Shown here piece by piece: positions 54,690 to 63,099 of a stretch of 64,000 nucleotides of DNA. Source of the DNA: Agrypnia vestita (taxonomy: Eukaryota; Arthropoda; Insecta; Trichoptera; Phryganeidae); assembly GCA_016648135.1 (NCBI GenBank), contig JADDOH010000318.1, positions 40,022 through 104,021 on the forward strand, read 5' to 3'. The notes beneath the pieces are model-generated. The model saw only the letters and a program-made list of their open reading frames with translations, was not told where the DNA came from and ran no database searches. Both the position numbers and the translations under genes were made by a program. Each line of letters begins with the position of its first letter. Position 1 is the first letter of the stretch.

Positions 54690-55086
54690 TTAAGGGTCAC
54701 CACCCGTGTGACGGGATTCTCCAAAGTCGTAGAATGCTTGATGATTTTATTATCTTGATAAAACAGTTACAAGATGTACATAAGTACGATTACAAAGACA
54801 ATGATAGATACTCGAAGAGCGAGAGCCTCCGGCCTACGCCGGGGGTCCTGGGAGACTGACATGCCCGTATAAGGCGTTTGCTGCTTTTTATACAGTTTTC
54901 CGAACAAAGAACTTTCTTGAAGTGTACGTGACTGTGTGTGTGAATGAATCGTCGGAATTGCTGACAGTGGAATGACCTGTACCCTGCTTGTGCCTCGATC
55001 TGCTTATGCGGCGTTCTTGCCACATATGTGTGTGTGTGCGGCCTAAATTGTAGATTTATGTATTGTGGTATGAAATGCCACACACT
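54690..55086 (-). repeat. Ty3-like LTR with candidate primer-binding site (minus)
   Basis: In minus sense it opens TGTGTGGCATTTCATACCAC, has TATAAAAAGCAGC near 54880-54892, AATAAAATCATCAAGC near 54737-54752, and closes around CCCGTCACACGGG. It is followed by TGGTGACCC (54698-54706), the kind of primer-binding site common in insect Ty3/gypsy elements. The 97-codon frame across the LTR (54790-55083) is not a protein. The internal region is gone after about 50 bp. This is a different family from family 1. Confidence 0.55.
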
Positions 55087-55257
55087 TGAGTTTCATATTT
55101 TACGCCAACCGATTTCGAAAAAACATACTCGTATTGTTTACATTTATCTAAGAAAATAGAACTTTAATTACAATTATTTATATTCCATAAACAAATTGTT
55201 TATGGAATTCCCATTCCCGCGACCCATTCACGATTAAAAGTTCATACATTCGTTGTA

Positions 55258-55555
55258 GCCTGGGTGACCCCACGGACATAAACAGTAAGCCGGAGAAACG
55301 ACAGCTGAGATGGTATGGGCACAGAAGACGGAGACCATCAGGCCGCACGGTAAAGCAGGCAATGTCTATGGAGCTTCATCCATAGAAAGACCAAAGAACT
55401 CCTGGATGACTCAATGCTCCAAAATTCTACAATAAAATGGCCTGGACGAAAGCGATACCCAGAACCGAAGAAGATACAGTCTGAGAACTTGAAGAACCAA
55501 CCCCAACAGCCTACGTAGACGATATGTTGGAACAATGCAAGGAATAAGAAGAAGA
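55258..55555 (+). pseudogene. LINE ORF2 C-terminal relic (plus)
   Basis: The plus translation gives SKPEKRQLRWYGHRRRRPSG then RTVKQAMSMELHP. After a stop come PKFYNKMAWTKAIP and AYVDDMLEQCKE. LRWYGH-x-x-R-x corresponds to the W(F/Y)GHV-R segment in the ORF2 tail of RTE/jockey-type LINEs. It ends with a GAA-rich tail (AAGAAGAAGAG). Stops and small frame shifts mark a dead copy. Confidence 0.65.
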
Positions 55556-55559
55556 GATA

Positions 55560-56000
55560 TTTGATACCTCAATACTATTTTTCCGAGGATAGACTTACTG
55601 TAGATTTAATTGTATCAATAATACTCCAGATCAGTATTAAAGTAACATATAATTTTATCATTTATTTTGCTGAATTATTGAGATTCGCTTTTAAAATAAA
55701 CATTATGAAAACCAAGTGATAAAAAATACTTTAATGTCAAATGTCGTAAGAAAATGTGGGAACCGGGCCAACGATCTGAAGCAGAAGTGTCATGTTTATC
55801 GGAAACATTCTTAGAATTGGACTATTAGTTAAATTTACGAGTCATTTTGTTTTTTTATGTGTTTTGCACTGTCCTTTACACGTCTATGGTACCCGTGCTG
55901 GGACGAGGCTAAAAAAATAGTGTCGTGATAATAAAGTATTGACTTAATAAATAGAATAAAAATCATTAATTTAAGTTAAACATCATTGTATTAAGCACTT
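55560..56000. other. A+T-rich DNA, nothing recognised
   Basis: No supported feature. Confidence 0.5.
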
Positions 56001-56001
56001 T

Positions 56002-56092
56002 ACTAGTAACTCTACGTCTACCGGTTTTGATACCACTATATCTTCATATTATGTTCAACCACAAAATTAATGCTATAATCATCAAAAATAGA
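56002..56092 (-). mobile_element. Penelope-type repeat, family B (minus), dead hammerhead
   Basis: In minus sense it reads GTAGAC after ACCGGT, AAAA in place of GAAA (56034-56037), a stem II GATA-like pair, and ATATGA in place of CUGAUGA. ACTCTACGTCTACCGGTT (56009-56026) is identical to the copy at 60643-60660. The adjacent CAACCACAAAATTAATGCTA is the family B internal motif. Confidence 0.65.
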
Positions 56093-56289
56093 TTAAAAAG
56101 CGTTAAAACTTAAGAAAAAAAAAATTTTAAGTTTAATATTTTTTCCGTTTATTGTGTTTTAAAGAAGAACTATTAAATTTCGTATTTTTTCGCCGTCACA
56201 TTTATTAAAAATTTATTTTAACCTTAGAATACTAATATTATGATATATATGTAATTATTATCTACTAAGCTTTGTCGATTCGACGAAGC

Positions 56290-56395
56290 GTGTTAATTTA
56301 TTTTTTATAAGAGCTGGACGTCCTCGCCACAAGACCAGGAGTGACACCCGTCAACACAGACCACAGATCTACTAAAAGAGGAAGAAGAAGAAAAG
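56290..56395 (+). mobile_element. LINE/SINE 3' end with GAA-rich tail (plus)
   Basis: It shares CAGATCTACTAAAAGA and a GAAGAAGAAGAA tail with the minus copy at 58425-58515. The upstream GAGCTGGACGTCCTCGCC corresponds loosely to GAATGGACGTAGGAGGAGG of that copy. Confidence 0.45.
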
Positions 56396-56399
56396 AGTT

Positions 56400-58420
56400 G
56401 TTAATTATTTTAATTTACTAATGTAGTACCTAATTAAGAGATTTAAATCATTTATTTATAATGATCGTTAAAAAGGATGTAAAACATAAACTTTGTTATC
56501 TTTTCTTGAGTAAATTTTACTTCTCGAGTTTCTAGAGTGTCTCATCGACAGATGATACTCTCAAAACTCGAGTAATAAAATATAATTTAGTTAAAATTGA
56601 GATAACTTCCATCCATTTCAATGATCATCGTGAATAATCTCTACGCTACGATATTAACGTCAAATCCATCAATCATATATTTATATTATAAAATAATAGT
56701 TACTTATTCCATATAACATAAATCGGTTAATCCGTTCTTCAAATTGTGTACTCTCTAGAAAAAAATAAAAAATAAGTATGTATCTAAATAAAAAGCCTTT
56801 ATTTGTGCAATTGTAACTCAGATAACTTTGTGCTCCCTGCCCGATGATTTCTCACACTTTGTGCGCGAGGTTTTGCTCATTCTTCGTTTTACAGATGGAT
56901 AAAAGGCAGATATATTTATTTTCCTACTTGCAAGCTGTACACCAGAGACTCCTGCATCTTTCTATTTATTTTAAACTCTTGAATTACCGTTAATACTATG
57001 AAGTAAATTTGATAGGGTGGGATTCTCTTATGTTCTATTGTCAACAAAGAAGCAATCAACGTCTGTGGATTTTTTTATATAACCACATCTGTGCATTGAT
57101 TTATCTTTCAGCTTTTGTCATTTTGTGGCAATAAATTATGTAACTATTCAAAAAATGCCGTAGTTTTTAGTCATTATCGAATATATTTAGAACTTATCTA
57201 CTGGGATTCAGTGCTAGGAAATATTTTTATGTGAAACGGTGATTCAGAACTCACTACTGAATAATTGAGGTCAAAATTGTCATCTTCTTCACTGTTCGAC
57301 ACCTCTTGTTGATACAGAAGATATCTCTGAATATATAAACAAAGATTTTCCTGAATTTTGTTCAAAACTGCAAACAATCTGTATGTAAATCTCACTTACA
57401 TTCATATATAATCGAAAAAATAAAAAAACAAATAAAAACTTATTGAAATCTATATATAACAATTGAAAACAGATATTACAGGACAAATTTACTTAATTTC
57501 GTGGAAGCGATGAAGCACGAGTCTTTAATACGCGAAACCATCAGACGCAAGAGACACGTGCACCATTCGTTAGAACTATATGCTGATGAGATCAGATACA
57601 TAAAGTTTCAAAAACAAAATATTAATTTTTTAGTTTCGGCATTCGTCGTCGTAGTCGATTCCATGAAGGTTAGTGTCCTAGGGTTAAAAATTGCATCCAT
57701 AAGGCATTTCACTACGATATTGTTTATTATTTAAAAAAAACATGAATTGAATTGATAATAAAAAACAATATATATAAAATAAAAATATATATTAACATTC
57801 ACTTCAATAAGTTCTTACAAGTAATTCATATCTGAGCATTTTTTTATTTTCGTCTGTATATAAATAAATCTATACAATGAACTACCAAAAGAGATTTAAA
57901 AAAATCCCTTTCGGCACTAATCGCAGGAATGACAAATAACGTGTTTTTTTTTTAATTTTTTCTCTCCAACATTAACGGAGTTGCGAATTTTGAAAATTTT
58001 TGAACAGCTGCCATTATGAAACAAGATAGCGAATCAGATTGGCTAGCTTAACCGAGATATTTATCAGTATTTTTTTTGAAAAGTTTAATCGAAATCTGAC
58101 AAGAACTCGAAAGTTGACGTATTCACAAAATCCATTTTATCCGCAAAAATCCACAAAATCCTTGTTTTTCTGCAATAAGGAGGAAATCTTCTTACAGCAT
58201 CTTTAAATTTATTTTGCAGTCTTACTTTTCAGAATTATTTCTTAGTAAACACTACTAATCGAAATTCTTAATCAAACATTTATTTAAAGCAATTCAGTAT
58301 CATCAAAAAATATGAATTCCCTTCTAAAGCACTACTGAAAACTCTTTGCTAAGATAATAATATCAAATAAGATAAAACCTTAATAACCTTTATAAAATGA
58401 ATTAAATAAAATTTCTTCTT
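56400..58420. other. A+T-rich DNA with one strong hairpin
   Basis: Apart from the 56523-56572 hairpin, only frames under 80 codons without motifs. The minus frame at 57198-57395 is acidic (SNSEEDDNFDLNY) but unsupported. Confidence 0.5.
56523..56572. repeat. 50-nt hairpin
   Basis: CTCGAGTTT (56523-56531) pairs with AAACTCGAG (56564-56572), and inside AGAGTGTCTCATC pairs with GATGATACTCT around GACA. The hairpin has only small bulges. TAATAAAATA follows. It could be a LINE 3' stem-loop or a structured RNA. Confidence 0.65.
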
Positions 58421-58424
58421 CTTC

Positions 58425-58515
58425 TTCTTCTTTTTCTTTTAGTAGATCTGTTGATCTCTGCTGCAGAAAACTATGCCTCCTCCTACGTCCATTCTGACTC
58501 GCCAGAATCTCTATC
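58425..58515 (-). mobile_element. LINE/SINE 3' end with GAA-rich tail (minus)
   Basis: In minus sense it runs GACGTAGGAGGAGGCATAGT, TCAACAGATCTACTAAAAGA and an (AAG)n tail (58419-58435). Pairs with the plus copy at 56.3 kb. Confidence 0.5.
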
Positions 58516-58519
58516 TGAA

Positions 58520-59200
58520 TCTACTCCATAGTGATATATTATGTACTCCATAGTGCAATAAAATTTAGTAAATAAATATTAAACATCCTTTCGAATTAAA
58601 TCACATTAAATTATTTAATTTGAAATAAAAAATACATATCTTTAAAAAAATATGATGTCGTTATTTAGCGTTTTCTTACCTACTCTAAGTTTTTTGGGGG
58701 TTATTGCATAATTTGAAAATAATAGTTATTTAAAAATCAATTCATTGATGTGCTATTTATAGAATACTGTATACATTTAAGTATATTAATATAAGTCTAC
58801 ACTTTTTTCGTATTCTCAAAAAGTTCACATAACGAAATTGGCATCACACTTTCCTGACGTTCGTATCCCGGTGACAACCAAATATTTTTTCAATAGACTT
58901 TTTTTTCTGTATATTTATCTTATCGATTCATCTAAATCGTTTTAACTATAACTATGTTGTATGGAATTCAAATTGATTTGTTAATCCGATGGGCAAGATT
59001 TCTGGATTCCGGTTCGATTCTTAGTGAGGTCGCAATATATTTATTTACGTGATTTTCTCAATCTTTGGTGTATTTGTGATGTGTTCTGCTACAGTAATTG
59101 AGCTTGTTATATCGTTAAAAAAATCTTTTAACGAATTATCGAGTTGGCGATTACCGAATAAAAATAAATGGAGCTATTTATTATTTATTTTTTAAAAATA
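58520..59200. other. A+T-rich DNA, nothing recognised
   Basis: No supported feature. Confidence 0.5.
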
Positions 59201-59280
59201 TTTATAGCATTAACTTTGTGATCAGATATTTGAACAAAATGTTAATGTTAGTATATATAACCAGTTACTAAGATTTATAG

Positions 59281-59320
59281 TCCACCGGTTTTGTAACGTA
59301 CTCGTCTCTTCGTTAGGACA
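59281..59320 (-). ncRNA. Hammerhead copy, decayed (family B, array member 1)
   Basis: Core CUAACGA (G5 changed to A), stem II broken, and AAAA instead of GAAA. Outer GTCC / GGAC stem I still pairs. Inactive by inspection. Confidence 0.6.
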
Positions 59321-59412
59321 ACCACTACACTAGCATGTAAATATCACTACACATCACAACCAACTATAATGTGATTGCGGTGCGTATTGCTATTTATATG
59401 CTAGTGTAACGT

Positions 59413-59452
59413 TGTCTGGAAGAAGAAACGGGTACATCTCGAAACCGGTAGA
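59413..59452 (+). ncRNA. Hammerhead copy, decayed (family B, array member 2)
   Basis: GAAACCGGTAGAC is intact and stem I GUC/GAC pairs. The box is CUGGAAGA (one extra base plus a change) and stem II GAAACG/CATCTC is weakened. Confidence 0.6.
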
Positions 59453-59500
59453 CTAAAAATCTTAATAATTGGTTATATAACCACTTACTACGATTTTTAG

Positions 59501-59539
59501 AGTACCGGTTTCGAGACGTACCCGTCTCTTCGTCAGGAC
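59501..59539 (-). ncRNA. Hammerhead copy, core intact (family B, array member 3)
   Basis: In minus sense CUGACGA, extra A, GAGACG-GGUA-CGUCUC and GAAACCGGUA are all intact. The bases after the cleavage site are CUC rather than GAC, so stem I with GUC is lost. The catalytic core could still fold if stem I forms elsewhere. Confidence 0.65.
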
Positions 59540-59611
59540 AACCACTACACTCCACAACCAACTATACTATGGCTGTGGTGTGTAGTGGTATTTACATGCT
59601 TGTATAGTGGT

Positions 59612-59652
59612 TGTCCTGTAGAAGAGACGGGTACGTCTCGAAACCGGTGGAC
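59612..59652 (+). ncRNA. Hammerhead copy, decayed (family B, array member 4)
   Basis: Stem II GAGACG-GGUA-CGUCUC and GAAACCGGU are intact, and stem I GUCC/GGAC pairs. The box is CUGUAGA (A6 changed) and H17 is G, which hammerheads do not cleave. Confidence 0.65.
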
Positions 59653-59704
59653 TAAAAATCTTAATAAGTGGTTACGTACTAACAAAACTAACACATTATT
59701 AGTT

Positions 59705-60600
59705 ATTTATTATTATACTACTAATGTAAAATTCCAAATAATTGTCTTTTTTTAAGTTCTTAACACATTCAGAATTAAAATAAGAATATATTTATGAATA
59801 TAAGAATATACATTTTAAAATTGCGCAATATCTCGCTCAAAAGTGCTCATCATTATTTCCAGAACCGCTTCCACGGCATTGTCCGCATTTACAGGGTAGG
59901 TGTTGCCATTAAATGTGTCCCGAATTCTCTAAATTCTTGGGTGGGCTATTATTTTCATACCACGTTTAATGTAATGAATATGGCTTCCTTGCTGCAAATG
60001 CTAGAATTTTCCATTTCGCTCACTCGCCACACAAAACTCTTCCCCGCGTTAGTCTTGAAAAAGTTACTTATATTATACAATCGGTAAATAATCATTACCT
60101 TGGCTTTGGTTTATTGCTCACTTTTTTGAAAATTTGCTAAATATTTATAACTCACGGTTCTGATTGATCCATGTTTGATAAATCTTTGGCGATTTTGAAT
60201 CAATTCTTATAGTGTATACACACAGATATAAAATGTGCCTAAAGAGCCAAAGGTCTTACTACAATAGAACAGAAGGTTGGAAAATTGCTGGACAAATGTA
60301 GAAATCATCAAATTTTGTGAAAATATGCGGCATCGATTAACAACAGAAAAATGGGAGATAACTGTGAAAACCTTCATCAAATAGTGGATAGAAGACATAA
60401 GAAGAAGAAGAAGCCTGCAAGATAATGATGATGGTGATACAATGAATGCAATGTAGACATCTTGGCCCTATACTGTACTTTAAATAAATGCTGGAATTTT
60501 TTATTTTATTATTTATGTTTTTTTTTTAATTTTATCATTTTAAAAAATTATCAAAATTTAAGTATCCGATAAATGTAATGCGATATAAAAATTTAATTAT
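59705..60600. other. A+T-rich DNA, nothing certain
   Basis: A 97-codon frame (59794-60087) has no motif. The stretch 60235-60415 ends in AAGAAGAAGAAGAAGCC and may be another LINE tail, but no ORF2 pattern was readable. Confidence 0.45.
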
Positions 60601-60648
60601 TAATTTTAATTATACAAATTTGTATTAACCACTTAACTGATAACTCTA

Positions 60649-60688
60649 CGTCTACCGGTTTCGATACCATTGTATCTTCATCAGGACG
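60649..60688 (-). ncRNA. Hammerhead ribozyme, family B (minus)
   Basis: In minus sense: stem I CGUC (complement of 60685-60688) with GACG (60649-60652), CUGAUGA (60678-60684), extra A (60677), and stem II GAUAC-AAUG-GUAUC (60663-60676). GAAA follows (60659-60662), then palindromic ACCGGU (60654-60659) and A as H17 (60653). All invariant core bases are present. Stem II differs completely in sequence from the 47.83-kb copy but pairs perfectly, good covariation evidence for function in the recent past. Confidence 0.87.
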
Positions 60689-60813
60689 GACGTAAACTAA
60701 CTATCCATTATCTATACTAGCAAACAAATCAATATTTGATTTTTATTTGTGACTTTTAAAGTGGTTAATACAAAGTTCTTTAATTAAAATTAATAATTAT
60801 GTCCAACCACAAA

Positions 60814-60873
60814 TGGAAGAGGCCTATATCCAACAGTGGAGAGACAAAGGCTGATGAAGAAGAAGAAGAAGAA
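60814..60873 (+). mobile_element. 60-bp RTE 3' fragment with 13-bp target duplication
   Basis: It encodes EEAYIQQWRDKG, a stop and a (GAA)n tail, the last codons of RTE ORF2. It is flanked by GTCCAACCACAAA at 60801-60813 and 60874-60886, an exact duplication showing where target-primed reverse transcription joined. The whole insertion is extremely 5'-truncated. Confidence 0.92.
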
Positions 60874-61144
60874 GTCCAACCACAAAGTTAACGCTATAAA
60901 CATAGGAAAAAACAATATTAAAACATTGATAAAAGAGAGATGGATCGAAAATTTATTGAGACGCTCATCCAAACCAAATGAAAACATAAATCTCATGCCA
61001 GGTAACATTGTTTTAGAGCAATCATGATTTTATGTAAACTATCTCTACTTGTGGCAGAGTGTAGATGACGATTAATATTTTTTTACCTATGTATTTGTAT
61101 ATAATGTACAAACTTGCATCTAGGTAACTTATAATTCTACACTT

Positions 61145-61182
61145 TGCCTGTCTCAGCACGGAGTTCTATAGTGAGACAGGCA
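61145..61182 (+). repeat. TGCCTGTCTC stem-loop, LINE-like 3' end relic
   Basis: The same 10-bp stem as at 27627-27664: TGCCTGTCTC (61145-61154) with GAGACAGGCA (61173-61182). Flanks ACACTT and ATAGTAGAATCAAACC are similar to the 27.6-kb copy (ATCGTCAAACC). No AAAT tail is seen here. Confidence 0.6.
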
Positions 61183-61199
61183 TAGTAGAATCAAACCTA

Positions 61200-61820
61200 A
61201 AACGAATGTTTATTAGACTCAATTCTGACCTATCCTTTGCGCGAGATTGTGAAATAATGTGAACGCGTCCTAAAAAATGAATGATCAGGTCAATCTGCTC
61301 TCCATACAAAATACAATGACTCATCGTACTTACTCAGCTCTCTGACTACTCCTTGAACGAGTTCGAGAGTGAAATTTTATCTGTGGGCACACAACCTTTT
61401 TCTTAGAAGATTCATTATCCTCTTTACTTTTTAGATAAATTTTATCAATCAAAATAAATTAGGCAAAAAGTGAGTCATTGAAGGCAATAAAGCACTTTAG
61501 AGTCAATTAATTCGATCAAAATGTTTATCAAGAGGGTATTTCCCCCTTGTTTACAGCCTACTTTAATTAATGGTAATAAGAAAAATCTGTTCGGCTGGAG
61601 AAATAAACCTTCCATAACGATTTGTTCAACAAATATTTCAGCCCCTGTATAAATTCTAGATGGCTATATATCATGTGTATATGACATTTGTTGGAATAAA
61701 AATTCTCTGTGAATAGTTGTTTAGTTTAAATATTATATAATAATAAGTTAATGGTAAATTAACTCACAAATCATATGTCACAGATCGAAAGATATATTTT
61801 TGAGATAAAACTCGAAAATT
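61200..61820. other. A+T-rich DNA, nothing recognised
   Basis: No supported feature. Confidence 0.5.
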
Positions 61821-61823
61821 AAT

Positions 61824-62390
61824 TGTCACAGGACGTGCCTGTGAGAGTTAAATGAAAACACTGGAAATTATTTAACGATTAAATAATTATTTTGAAAAAT
61901 TCACAGTCACTGGCACAAATTTAGTTTAAACACTATTCTTTAATTGACACTATTTCTCAATCAATAACTTATCTGCGAAACACTTTATTATCGTTTGCTA
62001 GAATATTCTCCTTGTCAATACTTCGCCCGATATCTGTCGCTTCGATTAATCTGCTGTTGCTGGTATCACACACGCGTTGGTTACACTGTTTTCGCTAACG
62101 GTTTTATCGCAGGTTATGTAGCGTCGGTTAAAGGTCAAAACGACAATATTGCGCCGCGTCACTAACTCCTCTTTTTATACGAAACACGTTGGTTTTCCGA
62201 ACCTCCGACATTTTCCTACACATCTCTAGTGTCTGTGGGAATGTTCACGTCTCCCGAATGCTGTAGATAATTCAATAATGTTTTAGGGCTTTCCAGAGGG
62301 TTCCATAGTGTTATTGTCTTCGACATATTACGAGGGATCCTAACAGTACGCAATTCCTTCTGTTAACCATTGGATATGGAAGAATAACAA
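61824..62390 (-). repeat. Solo LTR, family 1 (minus)
   Basis: It opens TGTCACAGGACGTGCCTGTG, and in minus sense its end reads CACAGGCACGTCCTGTGACA. Internal blocks (AATTCACAGTCACT, TTGCTGGTATCACACACGCG, 62075-62094) recur in the 40.8-kb copy (TCGCTGGTATCATACACGCG). The right edge is unclear (about 62370-62395). Confidence 0.7.
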
Positions 62391-62519
62391 CGTTTTGAAA
62401 AAATTCTAACACGGTTTTTGAGTACGATTTGATCATCAATATAAAAATAATTCTCGCCGTTTGAACATCGATCATACTTATAATAACGTAAGTACGTAAG
62501 CTATACACATGTACTTCAA

Positions 62520-63095
62520 TACATGTATAAAATAAAGTCCCTGGCGAACGTATGTCCCTCTGTCTGTCTGTATGATTGCGCTAATTTCGAGAACCGCTGA
62601 ACGGATTTTTATGCGGTTTTTACTGTTATGATCTGCATTTTTTTAGAAAATTTTTAATGTATTAAAAATTTCCCTGGCACCTATAAGAGCTGAGCACGGT
62701 AGAGAATCAAGTCGGAAAAAATAATGTGCCGCCAAAGCGCTTTCTTAGAAACGCTGCCTAATCCATTAGAGATACAAAAAAATCGTGCAAGAAGGAATTG
62801 TGTAAAATTAAATTATCAACAAAACATATACAGTAACATATATATTTTAAGAATAACTTACACCAACCATTTATGTCTATAAAATTTCATCAAATGTATA
62901 ACTAGGATATAATGGTTAACTTTTCAGAAATTTTGACCAATTTGGTATTAACCCTTATCAAATTAAACATCTTATTAACCTTAGTATTTACCGCAGATCA
63001 AATTTTTCTGTAACATCAAATCATAAAATTAAATATCCTTGAAGATATGACGAGTTTAAATTGTAACGGGCGAAGCCGGACCGGGTCGCTAGTTT
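62520..63095 (-). repeat. Dispersed repeat G (minus), uninterrupted
   Basis: In minus sense it begins AACTAGCGACCCGGTCCGGC and ends GACAGAGGGACATACGTTCG. It carries an unoccupied TTAA (62847-62850) where the 48.4-kb copy has the 305-bp MITE. About 575 bp. Confidence 0.8.
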
Positions 63096-63099
63096 CGAA

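Larger units (their letters stand above)
59204..59700. mobile_element. Tandem pair of Penelope-type foldbacks (family B)
   Basis: Two adjacent inverted-repeat units (about 59262-59477 and 59473-59690) each hold one minus and one plus hammerhead copy facing outward from an ACCAACTATA-type centre. The unit junction is TTGGTTATATAACCACTTA. The left flank has a reversed family B internal motif (GCATTAACTTTGTG, 59209-59222). There is no protein remnant. Confidence 0.75.
60601..60905 (-). mobile_element. Penelope-type foldback, family B, with nested RTE insertion
   Basis: Inverted arms of about 40 bp (TTTGTATTAACCACTT, 60619-60634, and AAGTGGTTAATACAAA, 60759-60774) enclose a complete hammerhead on the minus strand. 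To the right, the internal motif GTCCAACCACAAA is split by a 60-bp RTE fragment and then continues AGTTAACGCTATAAACAT. Confidence 0.75.

Noticed and set aside
54790..55083. 97-codon His/Arg-rich open frame
   Set aside because: It coincides with an LTR (TATA box, AATAAA, primer-site position) and is not a protein.
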